From Fimbriimonadales bacterium (GTDB lineage: Bacteria; Armatimonadota; Fimbriimonadia; Fimbriimonadales; ATM1), in assembly GCA_026129745.1 (NCBI GenBank), contig JAHCHL010000007.1:62001-126000 (forward strand): DNA of 64,000 bases, read 5' to 3'. Below the pieces are notes generated by a model, which ran no database searches, was not told the origin of the DNA, and worked only from the letters and a program-made list of their open reading frames with translations. This document shows positions 36,301 through 44,217 of this stretch, in pieces (position 1 is the stretch's first letter; every line of letters starts with the position of its first letter). The translations under genes and the position numbers were made by a program.

Positions 36301-39300
36301 CATTCTGACGTTGGACAGTCCTTGGCCGGTTAGCTCAAGAATCCGGCTTCTATCGGCAACGAAGAAGTTCGTGTTCGAAGATTGTCCGTGAATGACTTGC
36401 CCTGCCGATGACATGAGGGGCTTGCCTGGCAAGTTTCCATTGAGCAAGTTTTCTGGATCGTTCGCTACGGTTGACCAGCCCATCGACTTGTTCGCAGGTG
36501 GTGTGCCGACGTAACTCGACACCGTGGTGATTGCAATTGGGTTAGCGACGGTGACGAGTCTCGCATCGAGCAACGGCGGATTGAAAACTCGGCCTTGGTC
36601 GATCACCTCGATGTCGACACGGATTTGGTCGCCTGGAGTGAAGAAGTTGTTACCGGTCGCATTAATTGGGATACCGGCGACGGCGAAGCCGCTGTTCGGA
36701 TCGCCAGGGGCGAGGCCCGGCACGAGCTCGGCCGGTCTGTCGATGCGAATGTTCAGTCCACCTGGTCCACGAACATTGAACCGAATCGTCGGCGCTGGAT
36801 CGGGGGGGGCAGGATAGTCGAAATCGTAAGCGACGACATACATCGTTTCGCCCCATTCAAGCGCAGGCACTGTCGGCGGCGGATAAAGGTCGGGCAGCGT
36901 TGCGGGGACGCCAACAGGCGGAGTTTGTCGCAAATTCTCGTAATTCGGACGCGACAGGAATTTCATTTTAATGTTGTCGTATCCGGGGATGGGATCGTCG
37001 GGCGTCGCGATTTGTTGTCCAGGTGGGTTGAAACCTGGGTCGTTGGAGATCGTGCCGCCAGTCGAGAATGCGTACAGATAACCGTCCGTACCCGCATGAT
37101 AGAGCCATCCATATGCCGATGCGGGTGACGCAAAGACTGTTTCGCCTCGCGATTGCCAACCCCAAGCGAGTCGCGTTCCTGCGCTGTTTGAATGCGCGGG
37201 ATTGGCATACATAGCGAGGAACTGGCCTGCGTTCGTTCCAAAGGTAATCAGCGGGAATGGCACACCGAGGCCAGACGGTACGAAGCTTGCAAAGTATGGA
37301 GAGCTTTGAATGCCCGTTTGAATTTCGGGCGAATCGAAAAGCATCGTGCCATTGTCACCGCGCAAGCCATAGATGTGTCCATTGTCGTTGACGAAGAACA
37401 CCATGTCGCTCGGTGGAGCTGGCGCGCCAAGGCGTGCTTGTGGGACGTATGCGACCGACGTGTATGTGAATGGGAACAGACCAGGTGCAGGCGGATTCGG
37501 GAACGTCCAGTTGGCTCCGGCAGCGTTCGAGTTGTTGACGTCTCGCGCATAAACGCGGCCGTCGAATGACGGGAAAATCACCCTTCCGCCGCCAACGGTC
37601 GGCGTCGAAGAGAGTGCTCCGACGGGGGGGTCGGTCAGCGCGGGCCAAGCCCAGTTGAGAGTCGTCTGCTGATTGTTGTTTCCGGCTGCGTCGAGCGCAA
37701 AAATTCTTCCTTCGGTTCCTGCTGCGAAGATCTGATTCGTCGCGGGGTCATATGCAACGGATGCAACGAATGCTGGTCTTGCAGGGTCAAGCGTGACGAC
37801 ACCGCCGCTGAATGTCGCGCGAGGCCATGTCCATTCGCGTCGTGCCGTTCCGATGACGCCTGTCGATGCGTCGTAGTCGCCTCTGCCTTCGCAGTCGATT
37901 GCATAAACGCGCCCATTTGTGGATGCGATGAACAAAATGTCCCGGCCTCCGATGTTGTGCACAAGCATCGAAGAGACGCTGAAAGATCCGGGCAGCGGAA
38001 TGCGGTTGCCGACCGGACCATCGACTGCGTCGTTCGGATCAGTCCAGCTTGGATCGTTGACGTCCGGAATCGACGGATAGGACCAATAAACCGTTGTGCT
38101 TCCGGTTCCATTACCTCGTGCGTCGAGGCAATAGACTCTTCCGTCTTCTGCCGCAACGAAAACTACTTCTGTCGGCTGCAGCGTCGAGTCGGATCGTCTG
38201 ATGTTGACGTTCGAAACTGTCGGTGTCGCGTAGATTGCAGCCGTGTTTCTACCAACGAGCATGATGGCGTCAGCAGCGACTCGGCGTCCGCCGTCACCTG
38301 GGTTGTTGCTGTAATTCCAGACTTGGACTTCGAGTCCTCCGGATAGCGGATCGTTCCGGAACGACCTGTTCCCGATGCGAACCCACTGTCCTCCAAGCGA
38401 ATCTTGATCCACAAAGAATTCGAATTGCGTTCCGTTTTCATCGATGACGTAGCGCGCTGCCCTCGCTTGCAGAACACCGCCACCGCTTGGCGGGAACCAA
38501 GCGTACACATCGTAATAGTTGTCATCGGAAAGATTCGGATCCCAGCGAGCGACTGCGCTGCCTGGATAAACGAGCGAAACGGGAGCATCCGCGTAGTCAG
38601 CGCCGAAGAATCCAGGCGCTGCAGGCGCCGCAGGGTTCGTCCAACCTGGGTCAGCGCTGAATGCAGGATTGCTGTTGTCATAAGTCAGGTTCGCATTCGT
38701 AATGAGTGCAGGAGCCCATGACCATCTTTGAAGGCTTGCATTCGGATTTGGTGCGTCCGACCAGAGCGCGTAAACGCGACCGTTCAGAATTTCGAGTGTG
38801 CCGTCCGGGTCTGTCGGATCGACGCGCGATTCGTTCCGTGCTGATACAACAATGGAGTCGAATGGATTCGGACCGACGTTTCGCACGACAGGCGAAGCAT
38901 AAATAGCGCCGGGATTCGGAACCCCAAGTGCAGAGTCAGCTGCAACGATGTGGTTTGCGACAGGCCCCATCAGTTGATCGAGATCGTCGCGCGGAACCGT
39001 ATTGTAAAGCGTGATTGTTATCTGTCCGGTTGGGCCGGAGTTGAAGATTCGATCTTGCGTGCCGAGATTGCGTCCAACTCTTGCCCAGTATCCGCCGCCT
39101 TGGTGTGGGATGATGTCGGTGAAAGTTTGTCCGGATCCGAATGAAACACGATAAACCGCGAAATGGCTGTTCGGAACAAGGATTCCGCCGGATCGAGTGC
39201 CACTTGTCGGGAACCAAACGTAGAGCGCGTAATTCGTGTTGGGCGTACCGTTGAGCGTCCACGTCGCGGTTGCTGTTGCACCTGCAGTTGGGTCACCTGT

Positions 39301-39651
39301 GCCTGCTGTGCTTGGAACCACGAATGCGTAGCGATACGGATTTGCGCCGCTTCCTCTCCAGTCTGGAGATTCGTCGACTGCGGTCGGCGTAAACCATGCA
39401 CCAGTAGGCTCGGCGTAATTCGCGCCAACGTTGTCAACGGTTATGTCGCCTCCGACCGTGCTTTGCAGCGGATGCCACCAGCGAAGGTTGGCAAAGCCAG
39501 GCCCTGGATCGAGTGCGTTTGGGTTGATGCCTTGTCGCTCGTTGTTTCCGCGATGCGTTTGGCTCGGGCCCTGCGCAAATGCGAAGCCGCTAATGGCGAG
39601 CGCTGCGATGAGCGCTGCTTTGACTGCTGTGTTGTTCGTTCGGATCATCAT
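33307..39651 (-). CDS. Giant secreted beta-propeller protein, candidate PilY1-like tip protein
   Basis: The 2114-aa protein has a signal peptide (AALIAALAISGFAFA). After it come two golvesin/Xly-like beta domains (roughly 65-240 and 330-480; YALYVWFP and YDVYAWFPPSG, each ending in an ADAIMLV-like strand or its counterpart). A PQQ-type propeller follows with at least six blades (about 480-890; GRVYCLDARG, GRVYAIDCEG, GRIFALDAAG, GRVYARDVNN, GHIYGLRGDNG, GYLYAFSTGG). A long beta-rich region of unknown fold makes up the rest. It is 15 bp downstream of the 1516-aa gene and follows four prepilin genes. It contains G8 and G7 tracts (36802-36809, 37624-37630, plus strand). The pilus-tip role is inferred from position. 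Confidence 0.75.
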   Translation of the reverse strand: MMIRTNNTAVKAALIAALAISGFAFAQGPSQTHRGNNERQGINPNALDPGPGFANLRWWHPLQSTVGGDITVDNVGANYAEPTGAWFTPTAVDESPDWRGSGANPYRYAFVVPSTAGTGDPTAGATATATWTLNGTPNTNYALYVWFPTSGTRSGGILVPNSHFAVYRVSFGSGQTFTDIIPHQGGGYWARVGRNLGTQDRIFNSGPTGQITITLYNTVPRDDLDQLMGPVANHIVAADSALGVPNPGAIYASPVVRNVGPNPFDSIVVSARNESRVDPTDPDGTLEILNGRVYALWSDAPNPNASLQRWSWAPALITNANLTYDNSNPAFSADPGWTNPAAPAAPGFFGADYADAPVSLVYPGSAVARWDPNLSDDNYYDVYAWFPPSGGGVLQARAARYVIDENGTQFEFFVDQDSLGGQWVRIGNRSFRNDPLSGGLEVQVWNYSNNPGDGGRRVAADAIMLVGRNTAAIYATPTVSNVNIRRSDSTLQPTEVVFVAAEDGRVYCLDARGNGTGSTTVYWSYPSIPDVNDPSWTDPNDAVDGPVGNRIPLPGSFSVSSMLVHNIGGRDILFIASTNGRVYAIDCEGRGDYDASTGVIGTARREWTWPRATFSGGVVTLDPARPAFVASVAYDPATNQIFAAGTEGRIFALDAAGNNNQQTTLNWAWPALTDPPVGALSSTPTVGGGRVIFPSFDGRVYARDVNNSNAAGANWTFPNPPAPGLFPFTYTSVAYVPQARLGAPAPPSDMVFFVNDNGHIYGLRGDNGTMLFDSPEIQTGIQSSPYFASFVPSGLGVPFPLITFGTNAGQFLAMYANPAHSNSAGTRLAWGWQSRGETVFASPASAYGWLYHAGTDGYLYAFSTGGTISNDPGFNPPGQQIATPDDPIPGYDNIKMKFLSRPNYENLRQTPPVGVPATLPDLYPPPTVPALEWGETMYVVAYDFDYPAPPDPAPTIRFNVRGPGGLNIRIDRPAELVPGLAPGDPNSGFAVAGIPINATGNNFFTPGDQIRVDIEVIDQGRVFNPPLLDARLVTVANPIAITTVSSYVGTPPANKSMGWSTVANDPENLLNGNLPGKPLMSSAGQVIHGQSSNTNFFVADRSRILELTGQGLSNVRMIRSDAAWQGGAFAVFKPLPYLPSWEQLPIEIPNLSLDYPDIDRSNLNFISDPFGVARNPLVSPAQLRPPLNFDPNTPLTREIQGVPFQFTLNVERYQPANLTQFIDFAGDPLEGGYRAIAYIFVDSNNNGRPDGLEAALAGPPTVARREAYRELNVGGSVPVDESISIAEPTVDLGALPHSLGYTTMNPFAPGNLFVPDISAAGAFRQFFQPFTVYNEGNVNMLDLRVATRVAQFPGPNYISVGFRAEANDPLAWLDGFPNIVTNINPPYAPNIGALDASGNPRATLHKARVGDRFPTTLTVPDVPYGTTPPPNSRPVIGVAIPPGFPVGEHSAWIHVIEDSWLVGGQNDRALAIGTDGLPLEAYSDPTMLVKFNNRESRLTGGQTTGTFTHVDPSLAASPFTWTNGAPSAFRDGLGNLHMVWMSNRPQIANTPAVSQPVDTWNLFYAAFTGAAPSQVGGASPLRDLMGWTPNSVNQFWNPFQGPMPTEPGSTLFAGTPGVVVGTPNYSQPSFLVNTRPTGPNQAVNSFVFWSGTAAKDAGAGPKREHRLFYATYTQQPGGGAPQIGSPAWLITNPALEKNRIRPLAYGATGLVAFWHGNMNGKSQMFYNARLSGSGTGDQTANWSANTPIDPGAGFAQAWSPTPIERTARIDLVFTGLLRDASQPEVFYGAWQSDAFGRLRNLEEQPERNRETLVRQADGIFRARGVNWNVRRPLEAWIRRPNQAPVRIDLPATTQIDDATGVVSRDSELGGKIYFDPHTGVVRFSTQPPLANMALELRYTPRIVRVSELGATGGHSNPSSFLDTRFDWNKLFYMTSANLPISPADTPRVARMWHFYERGASGPGQAKRPYMKTQRLAIQTGVPIAVTNGVANVSVAGMVGPYYQVDPTRGKVYFGLQDEGRTVTVTFQYRGDDGVLRNAQVTGQVVWQTELAEQPVPIEQAVDEDTVFASPDLFDDPINLRTGLVWFFFTSTRAGSRDIYYISLAPKLGPTAISN

Positions 39652-39666
39652 TTTGATCTCGTCCTC

Positions 39667-42600
39667 TTAGAACCTATCGGCAAACTGCGGCAATCGAAGT
39701 CCGCGTGTGCCGACGACAGGCGGAAGCTCCGCTCTGACGCTATTGATGTTGAAACCGAGATTCGGCAAGAGTGGGTCGTAGTCGTCGCGCCATTGCACGA
39801 CTTCGCCGAAGAATGGCGCGCCGGAATTCGTGCTTCCGTAATAACCATTCGTCATTAGAACTTGGCCGTTTTGGAGTCGTTTTGCGCTTACCGCACGAAG
39901 TTTGACTCCGCGCAAGTTTTCATAAACCACGTTCGACATCATCCAGATGACTTGCCAGGCTCCGCCAACTCGCCTGATTTCGTAGACTCCGGTTGAGTCG
40001 GTGATCATCACTGCGTAATCGAGCAAGTTGCCATTCAATCCAATGGGTCTGACTGAAACGGAGTTGATGCCAAAGAGGCGTTTTTGCGAACCGTCTGGCA
40101 GGATGATGTCGTTGATGACTTGGTTGCCTTGACCGGAAACCGCATCAAAGATCAATAAGCCTCCTGGACCACCGCCCGCTTGTCGATCACCAGTCGCGTT
40201 CGGCGTATCGAGTCCGCTGCTGACTCGCGTTGGCATCGCATCGCCGATTCCAGCGACGTAAACAAAGAGCGGATTGCCAAGCGCATCGACGCCAACTTGG
40301 AACCTTTGAATAGCCGTGTATTGCCAGCCCTTTCCACTTAGGTCGAGCGGTGTGTGCCAAACGAGCTTTGCGAACTGATTCGTGCCGCCAGCGTCTCGTA
40401 CTGGCCCGCTTATGGCGAGATTGCCGTTCGCATCGACCGTTGTGTTGTATCTGTCGACGAGTTCGATCAGCCGTTGATTGCCTGTGTCCGCAATCAAATA
40501 GTGCACCCAATACTCGGTGCCTGTCGGCCCGGGCCCTGTGAATGGATTGGCTGCTGGCGCGACGTAGTCGCCCCAAACGGCTGCGTCGCGCGGCTGTCTC
40601 AATTCAAGCACGCTGCCTTCGAGCCAACCTGTCGGACGATAGGTCTGGTCGAGACTTATGCGTGCAATCGAGCGAAGCTCGCCAGCGCTCTTGTCGATTA
40701 CGACAACACGATCTGCACCTGTGTCGACAACGACGTATTCATTCTCGCCAGTTTTGTAAACCTTGGTTGGCCTTTGAAGTTTCGATGGCTGGAAAACTGT
40801 GTCGGTCGGGTTTCGTTGAATGTTGTAGCTGAGATCGGACGTCCAGCGAACGAATCCGCCCGAATCCACTTCGACAATTCTCCCTTCGTCTGCGACGACG
40901 GTGTATGCGGGTCGGAACGCGTAGATGCCACGATTCGCCCAAGCGATCAGAGCGCCATCTCCACCGATTACGCCGAGTCCCTGATCGGCGATGCCTTCTC
41001 CAATCAGCGTTTGCAGCACTCGCACTCGAAAGTCGCCGAGGCTTTGCACGCCTTCGCCGCTTGGCCATCGAACGTTGGGGTTCGTTCGGAATCCGCCTGG
41101 CGCGCTTGGATCGATGATGACCCAGCGCGATTGCCTTAGGCCTGGCTGATTTGGAACGGTAACGATCGAGTCATCGTTCGGAGAAATGTTCGCATCCATC
41201 GCAAACAATGCAGCTTGCGGAATCGGTGGAAACACTCCGTTGAGCAGACTCGGAAGCGTCGACCCTCCAGCTTGATAGATTGTGGATCCCATCAGCATCG
41301 GGGGGGCATCCGTAATCATTCCCGTTATCGAGAAGTACCAAAGCAATGGACTCCATCTCGATCCTGTCGCATTCGGATCGATTAGTTGATCGGGCACGCC
41401 GTTACCTCCGACGATAACCGGCATGGATGTACTGAATGCGTTTTGCATTTGCCCGGCAGTACTCGACATCATGTTTCTGAAGCGGATAACACCTGAAGCT
41501 TGCTCGTTATCGGATTGAGTGGCCTGAAGCAAGTTGAATTGCTCAGGATTCGATTTGTTTGTGCTTCTTGCAATATCAGGCTGCCGCACTCGAAGCCCAG
41601 CAGGAAGCGATGTCCCAAGCCGGATGTCGACTCGTGACGGATTCGCATCGAATGCAAGCAGGTAGGTCGCTCTTGCTGAAAAGAATCCAAACTGCTGATC
41701 GGCGGACACATTAACGTACAGCACGTTGCCGCGCACAACAGGGCTGCCGTGGAAGTGGAGCCTTCTCAGTGTTGGATACGGATTCGGACCCGGGAAGATC
41801 AGTGGCCAAAGATCATCGCGGTCTTGAATAGCGGAAGGCACCTGAACTCTTTGCGTATTGTTGATCGTGATCGTGAATCCATCATGAAGATCCCACCGAT
41901 ATACGAGTTGGAATTGTCCTCGCGAGAATTCGTTCAAACAGAATAGTGAGCCGTTGTTTTGTTCGTTGCTCGTTACGACGAAGAGATTGCCGCTTGGCGC
42001 CAGTGCCATCGCCTTCTGCATATAGCGTTGACGCTGGATGTCGTCCGGCAAGAATAGCTGGCCGCGGATTGCTGCGGCAACGAGGTTTGCTGCGCCCGTT
42101 CCCCAGTCGATGTGGTAGTCGATTCGAATACCAATGGAATCTGGAATCGGTTGACTTAGGCCGCACTGCAATTGTCCTGGAGCGAATTGAATAACCGAAC
42201 CCGTGAAGTAGCTTGCAAACGTGCTAGCGTCGAGTTCTTCTCCTGTTGTCGCGTCGACTAGTCGAAGCCTGATTCCGAAACTGCTTTCACCGCCCGGCAA
42301 ATAGAGCGACAGTCCCTTGCTCGCGGCACGCGTGATGATGTTGACAGTCGTTGGTGTTTTCAGGACAGTTGGCGACTCACCCTTGGCACCAATCCACAGG
42401 CTCGTAACGCCAACCGGCGCGCCAGTAAGCGTCGATCGATTCGTGACGTACATCACTTTATCGAGGCCGCCAGGATTGTCATCCGTTGGGATGTAACCGA
42501 TGGTCGCCGCGCCACCTGGCTCAGGCAGGTTTGGCGAACCTGCGCCTTGCAACGCCCAAGGCGTCGCACCGGTCTGCATCCTTTGAAGGGTGGTCGCATT

Positions 42601-44217
42601 GACGACCCAAACGCGGCCGAGTCGTTGCCCAAAACCACCGGAGTACATGTCATACACGTAGACCAGGCCTTCCATGAAGGTCGGTGCATATGGACCACGG
42701 TTGTTCTGACCAAGGTCAATGATCGGTGCGGCACCGGGAGCAGTTATCGTTTGTACGGGTGGAATCGGATTTGGCCCAAGCAATCTTCCGCCGCTCTTCG
42801 GCAACGCATCGAAAACGTGGAGTCTGCCCGCCCCATCGATGACATACACTTGGTCGGACGGCACATTGGCCGCCGGGTCCGCCACTTCTGCACAGACCGG
42901 CGAGCTGAGGGGCGCTTGCATCGAAGTTGAAAACCAGACCAAGTCGCGGCCTGCTCCGAGGCTGTAATCAGGGAATCCGTCGTCGGTCAGGCCATCGCCG
43001 TCGAGATCGCGATTCGGATCGACTTTGTAAGCATAAAGAGTGCCACCTGAAGTGACAAAGACAAGCCCCTTGTATATCGCAGGAGGCACGTAATTCGTGT
43101 CGTTACCTTGGAACAGGTTGAGCGATGTGTCATTCCAAGTTTCGAGAAGCGGCGCACCAAGGTCGTCGAAAGAAGAGTTGAGTCGGCGGCTGCCTTTACT
43201 TAGGGCGGAATGTCCGGACGCAAGCGCGAGGACGTTGTAAGCGAACTTCATTTCATTCTTTGGAATGTTTCTGAAGTTTTCGCCGGCGATCGGCCCGCTA
43301 TTTCGCCCGAGGCCACCGAGATTCGTTCCACCTGCGGGCTCGTTGATCGGCGAGGTGATGTTGCTCGACGTTACGACAAGGTAGCCATTGCCGATTTGCG
43401 CAACACCCGTCACGATCCCCGCCGTGTTTACGACGAGTGGATTGATTTGGAAGAAGTCTGGATTGAGCGTCGCGACAATATTGTCGTAGCCACCTAAGCC
43501 ATACCCTGCCAGCGTCGCTTGTTGAATCGCGTGGCCCCCGTTGTGCGAACCGAGCCTCGCTGCGACACCAGTCTGAATTTTGTGCGGATAGTTGAAAAGC
43601 GGATGTTCGGGCTGAATCGTTCTTGGGTTTGCGCCCGCATTCGTTGTGAGAAACGGTATGGGGAATGCGCGGAATGCGTCGACGGTTTGGAATGTGGATT
43701 TGTCAAACCACAAAACACCGCCACTATCCAAGAAGGCTTGCAGTTTGGCGCGGTCGATCGGATTGATCCAGATGTTTCCTGGCGCGTGAACAATTAGAAT
43801 GTCGAATTGCGAAATCGCGGTCGCTGTGATTTGGCTTAGCGTGATTTCCCAGTAAGGCGCCATGTTTTTGTGGAGCCTTTGGCCTGTTACGAACGGGCCG
43901 GGTCCGAGTCCTAGCGCTGCGTAGATCGCGTCCCATCTCGCTTGCATTTGCGGCGTGACCGCTCCGCTTGCAAGCGGGTTGTCGAATTCCCAACCGGCAG
44001 GTTTCAGGTCGGTTCGTCTTTCGAGATTGTAAAAGACATACGGATCCGCGTTGGTTGGAACTCCTCCTGGGCCCATCGTGCTGTCGATCAGCAGCATGCC
44101 TGCGTTGATCTTCGTCGTTTTTCGCGCATAGGATGTTGGTTGCGCGAATGCGCCCACCGCAATTGCGATGGACGCACTAACGATCAAGGCGGTGCGCAAT
44201 GTAGTTTTCAGGCTCAC
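39667..44217 (-). CDS. Giant secreted PQQ/NHL-propeller protein, candidate PilY1-like tip protein
   Basis: The 1516-aa protein has a signal peptide (TALIVSASIAIAVGAFAQ). An N-terminal GATase-like domain (about 110-180, QFDILIVHAPGNIW) precedes PQQ-like blades (LVFVTSGGTLYAYKVD, VYVIDGAGRLHVFDA) and C-terminal NHL-like blades (YVVVDTGADRVVVIDKSAG, YLIADTGNQRLIELVD). The start is GTG 44217, overlapping the PilX-like stop by 4 nt with AGAGGTG upstream, so it is coupled to the minor pilin. It has no relative in the window except the adjacent 2114-aa protein. A C7/G7 tract lies at 41300-41306. Confidence 0.75.
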   Translation of the reverse strand: MSLKTTLRTALIVSASIAIAVGAFAQPTSYARKTTKINAGMLLIDSTMGPGGVPTNADPYVFYNLERRTDLKPAGWEFDNPLASGAVTPQMQARWDAIYAALGLGPGPFVTGQRLHKNMAPYWEITLSQITATAISQFDILIVHAPGNIWINPIDRAKLQAFLDSGGVLWFDKSTFQTVDAFRAFPIPFLTTNAGANPRTIQPEHPLFNYPHKIQTGVAARLGSHNGGHAIQQATLAGYGLGGYDNIVATLNPDFFQINPLVVNTAGIVTGVAQIGNGYLVVTSSNITSPINEPAGGTNLGGLGRNSGPIAGENFRNIPKNEMKFAYNVLALASGHSALSKGSRRLNSSFDDLGAPLLETWNDTSLNLFQGNDTNYVPPAIYKGLVFVTSGGTLYAYKVDPNRDLDGDGLTDDGFPDYSLGAGRDLVWFSTSMQAPLSSPVCAEVADPAANVPSDQVYVIDGAGRLHVFDALPKSGGRLLGPNPIPPVQTITAPGAAPIIDLGQNNRGPYAPTFMEGLVYVYDMYSGGFGQRLGRVWVVNATTLQRMQTGATPWALQGAGSPNLPEPGGAATIGYIPTDDNPGGLDKVMYVTNRSTLTGAPVGVTSLWIGAKGESPTVLKTPTTVNIITRAASKGLSLYLPGGESSFGIRLRLVDATTGEELDASTFASYFTGSVIQFAPGQLQCGLSQPIPDSIGIRIDYHIDWGTGAANLVAAAIRGQLFLPDDIQRQRYMQKAMALAPSGNLFVVTSNEQNNGSLFCLNEFSRGQFQLVYRWDLHDGFTITINNTQRVQVPSAIQDRDDLWPLIFPGPNPYPTLRRLHFHGSPVVRGNVLYVNVSADQQFGFFSARATYLLAFDANPSRVDIRLGTSLPAGLRVRQPDIARSTNKSNPEQFNLLQATQSDNEQASGVIRFRNMMSSTAGQMQNAFSTSMPVIVGGNGVPDQLIDPNATGSRWSPLLWYFSITGMITDAPPMLMGSTIYQAGGSTLPSLLNGVFPPIPQAALFAMDANISPNDDSIVTVPNQPGLRQSRWVIIDPSAPGGFRTNPNVRWPSGEGVQSLGDFRVRVLQTLIGEGIADQGLGVIGGDGALIAWANRGIYAFRPAYTVVADEGRIVEVDSGGFVRWTSDLSYNIQRNPTDTVFQPSKLQRPTKVYKTGENEYVVVDTGADRVVVIDKSAGELRSIARISLDQTYRPTGWLEGSVLELRQPRDAAVWGDYVAPAANPFTGPGPTGTEYWVHYLIADTGNQRLIELVDRYNTTVDANGNLAISGPVRDAGGTNQFAKLVWHTPLDLSGKGWQYTAIQRFQVGVDALGNPLFVYVAGIGDAMPTRVSSGLDTPNATGDRQAGGGPGGLLIFDAVSGQGNQVINDIILPDGSQKRLFGINSVSVRPIGLNGNLLDYAVMITDSTGVYEIRRVGGAWQVIWMMSNVVYENLRGVKLRAVSAKRLQNGQVLMTNGYYGSTNSGAPFFGEVVQWRDDYDPLLPNLGFNINSVRAELPPVVGTRGLRLPQFADRF